DNA of 64,000 nt from an uncultured bacterium (GTDB lineage: Bacteria > Bacillota_I > Bacilli_A > RFN20 > CAG-826), in NCBI GenBank assembly GCA_949295325.1, contig CASFKG010000001.1:62001-126000 (forward strand). Direction: 5' to 3'. The position numbers were made by a program, and so were the translations under genes. This document shows positions 34,506-42,456 of the stretch, in pieces. The first letter of the stretch is position 1. Each line of letters begins with the position of its first letter. The notes beneath the pieces are model-generated. The model was not told the DNA's origin. It made no database searches and was given only the letters and a program-made list of their open reading frames with translations.

Positions 34506-36180
34506 CGTCGCCTTCCTTCTTCAGGGCTTCCTTTAGCCTATTCAAGGCCACCTTGGTCTCGGCGGCCGATTCGCCGAGCAGCAAGGCGATTTCCTGGACC
34601 GCCTTCATGTTTTTCGCGACGACCTGGTCTGCGATATTGACCGTCTCTTCGGTCTTCTTTTCCATCGACAGGCGGCGTTCCCTCAATTTGGTGACGTCGC
34701 GGTAGATGCCGATCAGGATATGGTAGTTCCGATCGTAGGTCACGGTGGCTTCGAGGTACTTCCCGGCATCGGCGAGATACTCGGGCTTGTTGACGATCGG
34801 GGTGCCGGAAAGGGCCAAGGCGAACGATTCGGGCGAAAGGATGGTCGAAACCGGCGAGCCCACGAGGGTGCCGGGATCCGCGAGGCCCAATATCTTCCCC
34901 ATCGCCGGGTTAATCAGCTGGATGTTGAAGTCCTCGCTCACGACGATGATGCCGTTTTGGGACGAGGTGACGATGGTGTTCGAGAAGCTCTTCGCCTTTT
35001 CCATCAGGAAAGGCAGGCACATCTCAAGGTTGGCCTTGCCCCGGATGACGGCGATGGCCTTGTCGCGGCAGGTCGAGTAGCCGCAGCAGCCGCAGTTGAG
35101 TTCGTCTTCCTTCTTCGTCTTGCCTATTTTCCGCAGGACGGCGGATATTTCGCCTTCGTCCGGGACGGCTTCGAAAAGCGGGAAGGGCTTGAAGTCCTTG
35201 GCGATTTCCCCTCCGGTATAGTTGCGGGCGTCGAAATCCTCCCGGCCGGCGCTCCGGACGGTGTCGACGAAGGCACGGAAGGAAGCGCTCCCCTCTCCCA
35301 GAGCCGGGCCGTTTATGCAGGAGCCGCGGCAGGCGCTCATTTCGATGAAGGCGTTATGGATTTCGCCCCGCCTGACCGACTCGAGGGCCTTAATCGCGGC
35401 CTCGGTGCCCGAGACCGGGAAGTAGACGTATTTCTTGGATTTTTTCTCCATCGTTCCGAGGATGCCGCCGTCGGTGGGGAAAAGCCTGGCCCGGGACTTT
35501 TCCGGGGCCTTTCCCTCCATTTTCTTCTCCGGCTTTATGCCCTTATCGTCAAGCAGGGACTTCAGCTCGTCGAAGGTAAGCACGCAGTCGTCGATTCCGT
35601 AGGTATCGCATTCGTCTTTCTTCGAAATGCAGGGGCCGACGAAGACGACGGAAGAACCGGGGTGGCGTTTCTTCAGGTCCTCCGCGTGGGCAAGCATCGG
35701 GGAAAGATAGGGCGCCAGGCACCCGACGAGATCCGGGAAGTGCTTTTCCACGAGCAGGTTGATGGAGTGGCAGCAGGTCGAAATCACCACGTCTTTATCG
35801 CCTTTATCGACGGTTTCGTCGTACAGGCGCTTGACGATGGTGGCCCCGACCGCGGTTTCCTCGGCATCCTTGAAGCCGAGTTTCAGCAAAGCCTCCCGGA
35901 GGGCGGGGAAACCCGTCCCCGGGAAGGCCGAGAGATAGCTTGGGGCTACCGAAGCGATGGCATTCCCCGTCTCGATAAGCGCCTTCGCCTTGGACCGGTC
36001 GTCGCGGATTTTCTTCGCCTTCTGCGGACAGGCCAAATAGCAGGCCCCGCAGAGGATGCAGCCATCCGGGACGATGGTCGCCCTCCCCTCCTGGAAGGAG
36101 ATGGACTTGGTGGGACAGACGCGGATGCACTTGTAGCAGCTGCGGCAGTCGTGGGTATCGCTATAAAGTGGAAATGCCAT
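34498..36180 (-). CDS. Sensory (HydS-like) [FeFe]-hydrogenase homologue with PAS domain
   Basis: The 560-residue protein begins with two [4Fe-4S] motifs (CRSCYKCIRVCP at ~13 and CILCGACYLACP). The H-cluster domain has L1 STCCHS (~132), L2 GPCISKKDE (~182) and L3 SACRGSCINGPA (~281). A further FeS motif CGCCGYSTCRDKA with a later Cys (~363-390), a PAS domain (~397-500) and a C-terminal coiled coil follow. This is the layout of group C/D putative H2- or redox-sensing hydrogenases. Partner genes, a phosphatase and a thioredoxin-like ferredoxin, flank it. Confidence 0.87.
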   Translation of the reverse strand: MAFPLYSDTHDCRSCYKCIRVCPTKSISFQEGRATIVPDGCILCGACYLACPQKAKKIRDDRSKAKALIETGNAIASVAPSYLSAFPGTGFPALREALLKLGFKDAEETAVGATIVKRLYDETVDKGDKDVVISTCCHSINLLVEKHFPDLVGCLAPYLSPMLAHAEDLKKRHPGSSVVFVGPCISKKDECDTYGIDDCVLTFDELKSLLDDKGIKPEKKMEGKAPEKSRARLFPTDGGILGTMEKKSKKYVYFPVSGTEAAIKALESVRRGEIHNAFIEMSACRGSCINGPALGEGSASFRAFVDTVRSAGREDFDARNYTGGEIAKDFKPFPLFEAVPDEGEISAVLRKIGKTKKEDELNCGCCGYSTCRDKAIAVIRGKANLEMCLPFLMEKAKSFSNTIVTSSQNGIIVVSEDFNIQLINPAMGKILGLADPGTLVGSPVSTILSPESFALALSGTPIVNKPEYLADAGKYLEATVTYDRNYHILIGIYRDVTKLRERRLSMEKKTEETVNIADQVVAKNMKAVQEIALLLGESAAETKVALNRLKEALKKEGDDE

Positions 36181-36191
36181 AATCGGTAGTC

Positions 36192-36446
36192 TTATTTGCT
36201 AAGCAAAGGCATGACCTCGCGGTCGAACACCTCCGGCAGGTTGGCGGTGGTGACGCCGGTTATAATCTTGTCTTCGACTTTGATGGAGACGCCGGCAAAG
36301 CCGCATTTGCCGAGGCAGAATGCGGCTTGCAGCTTGACGGAATCGCCGAGGTTGCGTTTTTCGATTTCCTTCTGGAAACCGCCGATGACGTCGTAGGAGT
36401 CCTTGAGATGGCAGCTCGAACCGACGCAGATGGCAACGGACACCAT
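36192..36446 (-). CDS. Thioredoxin-like [2Fe-2S] ferredoxin
   Basis: The 84-residue protein has the NuoE/HymA-type cluster motif: CVGSSC (Cys8 and Cys13) and CLGKC (Cys44 and Cys48). It would shuttle single electrons, here most likely to or from the sensory hydrogenase whose gene follows 11 bases later. It lies 2 bases after the adhE stop. Confidence 0.88.
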   Translation of the reverse strand: MVSVAICVGSSCHLKDSYDVIGGFQKEIEKRNLGDSVKLQAAFCLGKCGFAGVSIKVEDKIITGVTTANLPEVFDREVMPLLSK

Positions 36447-36448
36447 GG

Positions 36449-39070
36449 CTAGTTGCCCTTATAGGCCTTCCTCATGATGTCCATGAGCTCGGGGATGAGC
36501 GGAACCCTGGGGTTGGCCGGAGTGCACTGGTCCTCGTAGGCCAGGTAGGCGATTCCCTCGAGGTTCTTTTCCCAAAGTTTCTCGTCCGGGACAAGGGAGC
36601 AGAAGTTCATGTCTATTCCGATTTCCTTGCCGAGGTTCATGACCGCGTCGGCCAAGGCGTTGACGCCCTCTTCGGGGGTCGAATGCGGCAGTCCGAGCAT
36701 CTTGGCGATGGCCTGGAACTTCTTGTCGGCGCAGTACTCCTCGTACTTCGGCCAGACGGCCAGCTTGGTCGGCATGGTGCCGTTATAGCGGATGACGTGG
36801 GGCAAGAGGATGCCGCAGGTACGTCCGTGGACGGTGTGGTATTCGGCGCCGATCTTGTGGGCCAGCGAGTGGGTGATGCCGAGGAAGGCATTGGCGAAGG
36901 CCATGCCGGCGATGGTCGCGGCATTGTGCATCTTCTCCCTCGCCTTGAGGTCGTGCTTCCCGTCCTTGACGGCACGCGGCAGGTACTCGAAGACCAGGCG
37001 GATAGCTTCGAGGGCCAGACCGTCGGTATAGTCGCTGGCCATGACCGAGGTATAGGCCTCGATGGCGTGGGTCAACACGTCCATGCCGGTTTCGGCGGTG
37101 GACTTGGCGGGCAAATTGGTCGTGAACTCCGGATCGACGATGGCGATGGTCGGGGTCAGCGAGTAGTCGGTCAACGGGTATTTCTTGAGGTTGGCCTTGT
37201 CGCTTATGACCGCGAAAGGCGTGACTTCGGAACCGGTGCCCGAGGTGGTCGGGATGCAGATGAGCTTGGACTTACGCCCGAGTTCGGGGTACTTGAAGGC
37301 CCTCTTGCGGATGTCCATGAACTTCTGCTTCAGGTCGTCGAAGTTGACTTCTGGGTGTTCATAGAAGAGCCACATGCCCTTGGCCGCGTCCATGGCCGAA
37401 CCGCCGCCTAAGGCGATGATGGTATCGGGCTGGAACTGGCTCATCAGGGCTACGCCGCGCTTCACGGTGGTGATGTCCGGGTCCGGCTCCACCTCGCTGA
37501 ATAGCTGGTAGGTGACCGGGTTGCGGCGCTGGTTGAGTTCGTCGATTATCTTGTTAAGGAAGCCGAGTTCGACCATGGAACGGTCGGTGACGATGAATAC
37601 CTTGCCGACTTCCTTGCAGGAGCGAAGGTACTGGATCGAATTCCTCTCGAAGTAGATCTTCTGGGGCACTTTGAACCACTGCATGGTATTCCTCCTTTTG
37701 CCGACTTGCTTGATGTTCAAAAGATTGACCGCGCTGACGTTGCCGGAGACCGAGTTGTGGCCGTAGGACCCGCAGCCGAGGGTAAGCGATGGCAGGAAGG
37801 AGTTGTAGACGTTCCCGATGCCGCCGAAGGTCGAGGGGGAATTCCAGACGATGCGGATGGCCTTGCAGATGTCACCGAAGCGGTCGGCCATCTCCTGGCT
37901 ATGGCAATGGATGGCGGCGGTATGCCCGAGGCCGCCGAATTCGAGCATCTTCTCGCAAAGGGCGACGCCTTCATCGAATCCCTTTACCTTGTAAACGCCG
38001 AGCACCGGCGAAAGCTTTTCGCGCGATAGCGGCTCCTTGGGTCCGACTTCCTTGAGTTCGGCACAGATGACCGAGGTGCCTTCCGGCACGCTGAAGCCGG
38101 AATTCTCGGCGATTTTGGCGGCGCTCATGCCGGCCACGTCGGCGTTGAGGCGGGCGTTTTCGACGCCGGCTTCGCCTTTGGAGAACCCGAACATGTACTT
38201 TTCGAGCTTGCGGGTTTCTTCCGGGGTGGCGAAATAGCAGCGGAACCTCTTCATGCGTTCCACCGTTTCCTTGTAGACCGGCTCGTCGATGAAGACGGCC
38301 GACTCGGAAGCGCAGATCATGCCGTTATCGAAGGACTTCGACAGGACCACGTCGTTGACCGCCTCGTCCAGATCGGCCGAGGAGTCGATGTAGCAGGGGA
38401 CGTTGCCGGCCCCGACGCCGAGCGCCGGCTTGCCGCAGCTATAAGCGGCCTTGACCATGGAGTTGCCGCCGGTCGCCAGGATGGTGGCGATGCCGGGGTG
38501 GGCCATGAGGGCGCTGGTGGCATCCATGCTGGGGTGCTCGATCCACTGGATGCAGTCCTTCGGGGCGCCGGCCGCGACGGCGGCGTCGCGCATGACGATG
38601 GCCGCGGCCTTGCTGGACTGCTGGGCCTTCGGATGGAAAGCGAAGATGATGGGGTTGCGGGTCTTCATCGAGATCAGCGACTTGAAGATGACGGTCGAAG
38701 TCGGGTTGGTCACCGGGGTGACGCCGCAGATGACGCCGACGGGTTCGGCGATCTTCGTGATTCCGGTCACGGGGTTGCTGTCGATGATGCCCACGGTCTT
38801 CAAGTGGCGCATGTTGTTGACCACGTATTCGCAGGCGAACAGGTTCTTGGTCGCCTTGTCTTCGAAGCAGCCGCGCTTGGTTTCCTCTATCGCCTTGCGG
38901 GCCAAAGTGCCGTGGTGGTCGAGGCCAGCGACCGACATCTTCGCGACGATGTAGTCGATTTTCTCCTGGTCGTAGGAAGCGAATTCGTCCAGGGCCTTGA
39001 GGCCTTTCTTGACTAGGGCGTCGACTTCCTCCTGGGCCAGTTCGGCCTGGGTTTTCTTCTCTTCTGCCAT
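36449..39070 (-). CDS. adhE: Bifunctional aldehyde/alcohol dehydrogenase
   Basis: The 873-residue protein fuses an acetyl-CoA-reducing aldehyde dehydrogenase (residues ~1-450, catalytic Cys in NGMICASE near 255) to an iron-dependent alcohol dehydrogenase (~455-870). The latter has GGGSAMDAAK for NADH and the iron-binding histidines in SLAHKIGAEYHTVHG near 735. It converts acetyl-CoA to ethanol using two NADH. Length is usual. It follows rex by 4 bases with AAGGAGG-type sequence before the ATG, so Rex is expected to control it. Confidence 0.95.
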   Translation of the reverse strand: MAEEKKTQAELAQEEVDALVKKGLKALDEFASYDQEKIDYIVAKMSVAGLDHHGTLARKAIEETKRGCFEDKATKNLFACEYVVNNMRHLKTVGIIDSNPVTGITKIAEPVGVICGVTPVTNPTSTVIFKSLISMKTRNPIIFAFHPKAQQSSKAAAIVMRDAAVAAGAPKDCIQWIEHPSMDATSALMAHPGIATILATGGNSMVKAAYSCGKPALGVGAGNVPCYIDSSADLDEAVNDVVLSKSFDNGMICASESAVFIDEPVYKETVERMKRFRCYFATPEETRKLEKYMFGFSKGEAGVENARLNADVAGMSAAKIAENSGFSVPEGTSVICAELKEVGPKEPLSREKLSPVLGVYKVKGFDEGVALCEKMLEFGGLGHTAAIHCHSQEMADRFGDICKAIRIVWNSPSTFGGIGNVYNSFLPSLTLGCGSYGHNSVSGNVSAVNLLNIKQVGKRRNTMQWFKVPQKIYFERNSIQYLRSCKEVGKVFIVTDRSMVELGFLNKIIDELNQRRNPVTYQLFSEVEPDPDITTVKRGVALMSQFQPDTIIALGGGSAMDAAKGMWLFYEHPEVNFDDLKQKFMDIRKRAFKYPELGRKSKLICIPTTSGTGSEVTPFAVISDKANLKKYPLTDYSLTPTIAIVDPEFTTNLPAKSTAETGMDVLTHAIEAYTSVMASDYTDGLALEAIRLVFEYLPRAVKDGKHDLKAREKMHNAATIAGMAFANAFLGITHSLAHKIGAEYHTVHGRTCGILLPHVIRYNGTMPTKLAVWPKYEEYCADKKFQAIAKMLGLPHSTPEEGVNALADAVMNLGKEIGIDMNFCSLVPDEKLWEKNLEGIAYLAYEDQCTPANPRVPLIPELMDIMRKAYKGN

Positions 39071-39074
39071 GTTG

Positions 39075-39710
39075 TCATTCCTCCTTAAGAATGGTTTTCA
39101 TGCGGTGGCTTAATACCGCCAGAGAGCTAGCTAGATTGACGTTTTCCGCGATGGCGGGGGCCTTCACGTCGAGGGGTACGGGTGCAAAGTTCCAGATGCC
39201 CCTTATGCCCGCTTTGACTGCGGCATCGGCCACCTTCTGGGCGGCCCTTGAAGGGACGCAGAGTATGGCGATGGAGGCCTGTAGCTTCGGTAGCATTTCG
39301 GAAAGGTCGGCGGCGTCGAGCACCACGTGGCCGCTGACCTCGGCCCCGATCTTGCCTGGATCGGAATCGAAGGCGGCGACGATGTCGAAGCCGATTTCCT
39401 TGAAACCCGGATAGTCCAAAAGGGCGGCCCCGAGGCGCCCCACGCCCACGAGGACGGCCCTCGTGGAATCGCGGTAGCCCAGGAAGTTTTCGATGTCGTC
39501 GATCAAAGAGGATACATCCCTCCCCTTCCCCGGAACGCCCAGGGAGGCGCTGACGGCCGCGAGGTCCTTCTTGACCTGTTCTTCCGAATTTCCGAGCATC
39601 GAAGCCATCTGGCTTGAAGTAACCGTCGCGGCACCCTCTTCCTTCATCTTCTTCAGGATGCGGAGATAGAGCGGATAACGACCCAGTTGGTTCTTGCTGT
39701 AGGACTTCAT
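39075..39710 (-). CDS. rex: Redox-sensing transcriptional repressor Rex
   Basis: The 211-residue protein has an N-terminal winged helix (YSKNQLGRYPLYLRILKKMK; VTSSQMASMLG) and a Rossmann domain with VLVGVGRLGAALLDYPGF (residues ~94-111). Rex binds DNA when NAD+ is high and lets go when NADH rises, so it represses fermentative genes under oxidised conditions. It is the first gene of the adhE/hydrogenase operon. Two candidate operators flank its promoter. Confidence 0.95.
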   Translation of the reverse strand: MKSYSKNQLGRYPLYLRILKKMKEEGAATVTSSQMASMLGNSEEQVKKDLAAVSASLGVPGKGRDVSSLIDDIENFLGYRDSTRAVLVGVGRLGAALLDYPGFKEIGFDIVAAFDSDPGKIGAEVSGHVVLDAADLSEMLPKLQASIAILCVPSRAAQKVADAAVKAGIRGIWNFAPVPLDVKAPAIAENVNLASSLAVLSHRMKTILKEE

Positions 39711-39718
39711 AGCTCGTT

Positions 39719-39736
39719 TCGGTAATGTTTTACCGA
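39719..39736. promoter_or_regulatory. Candidate Rex operator 1
   Basis: TCGGTAA-TGTT-TTACCGA is a perfect 7-4-7 inverted repeat, 8 bases before the rex ATG and just downstream of the -10. Rex sites in other bacteria share the 7-4-7 architecture (TTGTGAA-N4-TTCACAA) but not these bases. Confidence 0.65.
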
Positions 39737-39740
39737 GCGA

Positions 39741-39769
39741 AATATACCACTGCCGTCCCAGAGGGACAA
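39741..39769 (-). promoter_or_regulatory. rex-adhE-hydrogenase operon promoter
   Basis: On the minus strand -35 TTGTCC (39764-39769), 17-base spacer, -10 TATATT (39741-39746). It sits between the two TCGGTAA inverted repeats. Confidence 0.65.
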
Positions 39770-39775
39770 GGGAAA

Positions 39776-39793
39776 TCGGTAATGTTTTCCCGA
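39776..39793. promoter_or_regulatory. Candidate Rex operator 2
   Basis: TCGGTAA-TGTT-TTCCCGA differs from operator 1 in one base of one half-site and lies just upstream of the -35. The two sites are 57 bases apart, start to start. Confidence 0.6.
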
Positions 39794-39804
39794 AAGCGCT
39801 TTCA
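39791..39804. promoter_or_regulatory. Candidate cre box (CcpA site)
   Basis: CGAAAGCGCTTTCA matches the consensus TGWAANCGNTNWCA at 13 of 14 positions and contains the 12-bp palindrome GAAAGCGCTTTC. It lies upstream of the -35, the position from which CcpA activates rather than represses in known cases. Confidence 0.6.
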
Positions 39805-39815
39805 TCCTTCCCTGT

Positions 39816-40850
39816 TCATTTTACGGGACGCACGAAGAAGCGTCCATATACCTGGACTAGGGACGTGACCTCGACGAAGGCCTGGGGATCGGTTTCGCGG
39901 ATGACCGCGATGGTATCGTTCAGTTCGAAGGAGGCGACGACCATCGTGATGATCGTTTTGTCCTTTCCGGAGAAGGCTCCTTTGCCGTTGAGTATCGTGG
40001 CGCCATGCGGAAGGGAGTCGATGAGGACGGTGGCCAGATCCGGAATCGACGTCACGACTTCGACCTTGTACTTCTTGTTGCGGATGTTTATGGCGTCTAT
40101 CACCAATTTGGTGACCAAAATATACAGGCCGGTGAAAAACATCGATGCGAAGGACTCCACCACGGAGTTGTACTCCCATCCGCCCTTGGTCGAGGAAAGA
40201 AGGAAGAAGCATACCGCCACGGTCGCGTTAAGCACCATCGAGTATTTCCCGGCCATGGTCGACTTCTTCAAAGCGATGTAGTAGGCGATTACGTCGAGTC
40301 CCCCCGGCGAAAGATCGGCCTTGAAGGCCAGCGCGGTCGACAATCCCGTGCAGACGCCGGCGAAAAGGGCACGGCAAAGCATGCCGCCGTTGGTATTGAA
40401 GAAGGCAACCATCGTGCGCATCCATTCAAGCGGCACGAGGTTAAGCAGCGAATTCAGGAGCGATACCGAGGCGACGTTTATAAGGGTATAGACGGCAAAC
40501 CTCTTGCCTATTCCGAACCAAGCCAGAATCAAAACAGGAACATTCAAGATAAAATAAAGAACGGAGAACGCAAGGCTCTCGTTAATGGTTATTCCTGGGA
40601 AAACGACCTCGAAGGCCAATGTCAGAACTTGGCTAACGCCCGACATACCGCCGGCTACGATCCTATGGAGAACGGAGCCGTCGGCAAGCGTGACGCTGGG
40701 GGCTAAGAACGTGACGAAACCGAAGGCAAAGAATAGAGCCGACACGGTCGACATGAACAACGTATAGCCGTGGTCGAGGATAGCAGCGGCCGCCGGATGG
40801 CTGTACAGCCACCCTTCGGAGCGCTCCCGGAAGCCCTTCCTACGTTTCAT
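39816..40850 (-). CDS. YitT-family membrane protein
   Basis: The ~344-residue protein has an N-terminal membrane domain with about six helices, including FGFVTFLAPSVTLADG and the family motif FKADLSPGGLDVIAYYIALK. It ends in a cytoplasmic DUF2179 domain (~residues 255-344) with GATILNGKGAFSGKDKTIIT. The substrate of YitT proteins is unknown. The start at 40850 follows a TATAAT box 10 bases upstream; the longer frame to 41009 would cover the divergent promoter. Confidence 0.85.
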   Translation of the reverse strand: MKRRKGFRERSEGWLYSHPAAAAILDHGYTLFMSTVSALFFAFGFVTFLAPSVTLADGSVLHRIVAGGMSGVSQVLTLAFEVVFPGITINESLAFSVLYFILNVPVLILAWFGIGKRFAVYTLINVASVSLLNSLLNLVPLEWMRTMVAFFNTNGGMLCRALFAGVCTGLSTALAFKADLSPGGLDVIAYYIALKKSTMAGKYSMVLNATVAVCFFLLSSTKGGWEYNSVVESFASMFFTGLYILVTKLVIDAINIRNKKYKVEVVTSIPDLATVLIDSLPHGATILNGKGAFSGKDKTIITMVVASFELNDTIAVIRETDPQAFVEVTSLVQVYGRFFVRPVK

Positions 40851-40860
40851 GTGCGAGCCG

Positions 40861-40888
40861 ATTATAACAACAGCGGCGACCCGTTCAA
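40861..40888 (-). promoter_or_regulatory. YitT promoter
   Basis: -35 TTGAAC (40883-40888), 16-base spacer, -10 TATAAT (40861-40866) on the minus strand, 10 bases before the ATG. Confidence 0.7.
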
Positions 40889-40928
40889 GGGGCCAATTGA
40901 AGGGGATTTGCACCCCCTTATTGACTTG

Positions 40929-40957
40929 TTGCCACCTATGGTGGCCGGTGCTATGAT
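40929..40957 (+). promoter_or_regulatory. Promoter with palindrome in its spacer
   Basis: -35 TTGCCA (40929-40934), 17-base spacer, -10 TATGAT (40952-40957). The perfect inverted repeat GCCACC-TAT-GGTGGC (40931-40945) overlaps the -35 and fills the spacer, a typical place for a repressor or MerR-type site. Confidence 0.6.
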
Positions 40958-41001
40958 TACCACGCTGTTTTGGAAAACAGGCTACTTTTCGGAGGAATCT
41001 C

Positions 41002-41877
41002 ATGGTCATTCTTAAGTCAATAGGCGCCTTCTTCGCGAGAATTTGGCGCTGGATTAAGGAAACCGCTTGGGTCCAGCCCTTGCTTATCGTCGGCGCCGTT
41101 TTCGCCGTTATCTTCTCAATACCTTCGATTACGGACCTGATCGGGTCCTTGGCTGGAACCGGCGAAGGGACGTTCTACGAGCGTTTCAACCAGTCCCTCG
41201 AAGGGGAAATACTCTATGACGAGGGCGGCAACACCGTGACCTCGGCCGACCAGATCACCGCCGATTTGGCCGCGGCGATTAGCGACCTCGACGACGCGGA
41301 TGCCATAAATACCGTACGCGAGCGCTACGGCGAGAAGTTCTATTTTGCCTTCGTCGGGAATTCCTGCGAGGCCTGCCTTAACGACGAGGGCGGTTTCAGC
41401 AAGCTGGAAAGCGACTGGAATACCAACTTCAAGGTCACCGACAACCGCGCCTTCCGCCTCTACACGATCGATAGCGACCAGACTTCCACCAACGACGACG
41501 ACTACAAAAACCGCGACTGGAATACCGCCTTCCGCCGTTATCTGCTTAACTTCGCCGATAGTTTCTTCCAGCCCCTTAGCGAAATACTCTACGAAACCGA
41601 ATACCACTACAATGCCGACATCTCCGACGACACCTACCAGTATTTCGGTGATGCTTCCATCACCGGCGAAAACGTCTTCACCGTGCCGGTAACCATATTG
41701 TTCGACTTCTCAGAAGAGGCCGTCGAGGCCAACAGGGTTGCCGAAGGCGTCCTTACTTCCTTGACGGGAAGCACGGACATCGAGAAAGCCAACTTCCTGC
41801 TCAGCATGTGGAACCACCTCGACAGCAACAGGAACAACCCCTTCAGCACTTCCTACTGGCCGACCAGCGCCGAATAA
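41002..41877 (+). CDS. Membrane-anchored thioredoxin-like protein (CxxC)
   Basis: The 291-residue protein has one N-terminal membrane helix (~residues 24-44). An outer domain contains FYFAFVGNSCEACLND (CxxC near residue 118-121) preceded by a beta strand, as in a thioredoxin fold, and later FRLYTIDSDQ and VPVTILFDF strands. It may act in extracytoplasmic thiol-disulfide exchange, or have lost it. GGAGG lies 8 bases before the ATG, so it has a normal leader. Confidence 0.55.
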   Translation: MVILKSIGAFFARIWRWIKETAWVQPLLIVGAVFAVIFSIPSITDLIGSLAGTGEGTFYERFNQSLEGEILYDEGGNTVTSADQITADLAAAISDLDDADAINTVRERYGEKFYFAFVGNSCEACLNDEGGFSKLESDWNTNFKVTDNRAFRLYTIDSDQTSTNDDDYKNRDWNTAFRRYLLNFADSFFQPLSEILYETEYHYNADISDDTYQYFGDASITGENVFTVPVTILFDFSEEAVEANRVAEGVLTSLTGSTDIEKANFLLSMWNHLDSNRNNPFSTSYWPTSAE

Positions 41878-41882
41878 TCCCA

Positions 41883-41888
41883 TATAAT
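41883..41888 (+). promoter_or_regulatory. -10 box TATAAT, leaderless arrangement
   Basis: TATAAT ends 6 bases before the ATG at 41895. Confidence 0.6.
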
Positions 41889-41894
41889 AAGGTT

Positions 41895-42437
41895 ATGGAA
41901 AATAGGGCCTTCGACTTCACCTCAGATTACCTCTCCTTCCATGTCGAAGGGAAAGGGAATTCCGGAAAAGGCGCGAAGGCCTTTTCGTTTGAAAAGGCGG
42001 GGGAAATCGCCATTTTGGCCAAGGAAGAATGCGTGGTCATGCTTGCCTCCGGAGGCCATGTGGCCGCCGGGAAATACACCAAGGCGGACGGACTCAAGGA
42101 CAAAATAGAAGAGGACTTCCGCTCCTACTTCACTGCCACGGAGGAAAAGCCCGGGGAATCCCACGCGGTGGTATTTGCCGGCAAGACCTTCACCCATATC
42201 GAGGCAGAGGCCGGCGACTACGAAACCCTCGAAAGGCTAGGGTATCTAGAAGCCGGGAAAATCACGGGCGGGGTGGATTACGTCGATCTCCCGGTCCTAG
42301 CTCTCCTAAGCCTAAGGAAATTGGGTCTCAAGACCGAGAACATCGAGGTGCTCCCCTACGATGTCGCGGAATTCCCCGATACTCTCTATAGGGAAAAAGA
42401 CGAAGGGTACAACCGCTTCGTCCTAATCAGGAAATAA
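41895..42437 (+). CDS. Unknown protein, possibly a degenerate laccase-domain (YfiH-like) homologue
   Basis: The 180-residue protein ends with a pattern that resembles the end of laccase-domain proteins: VDLPVLALLSLRKLGLKTEN then IEVLPYDVAEFPDTLYREKD then a strand. The middle part (AKEECVVMLASGGHVAAGKY) could align with the ADC/HAGW region, but the catalytic His and Cys are not there. If related, it is shortened and inactive as a metalloenzyme. Tentative. The start at 41895 fits the leaderless promoter. Confidence 0.5.
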   Translation: MENRAFDFTSDYLSFHVEGKGNSGKGAKAFSFEKAGEIAILAKEECVVMLASGGHVAAGKYTKADGLKDKIEEDFRSYFTATEEKPGESHAVVFAGKTFTHIEAEAGDYETLERLGYLEAGKITGGVDYVDLPVLALLSLRKLGLKTENIEVLPYDVAEFPDTLYREKDEGYNRFVLIRK

Positions 42438-42456
42438 GGCCTAACGGCCTTTTTTC
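42436..42456. terminator. Terminator between gene at 41895 and coaD
   Basis: AAGGCC-TAAC-GGCCTT followed by TTTTTC on the plus strand; it overlaps the last codons of coaD. Confidence 0.7.

Noticed and set aside
34720-36189. 489-residue plus-strand open frame
   Set aside because: Antisense to the PAS hydrogenase gene with well-placed FeS and H-cluster motifs.
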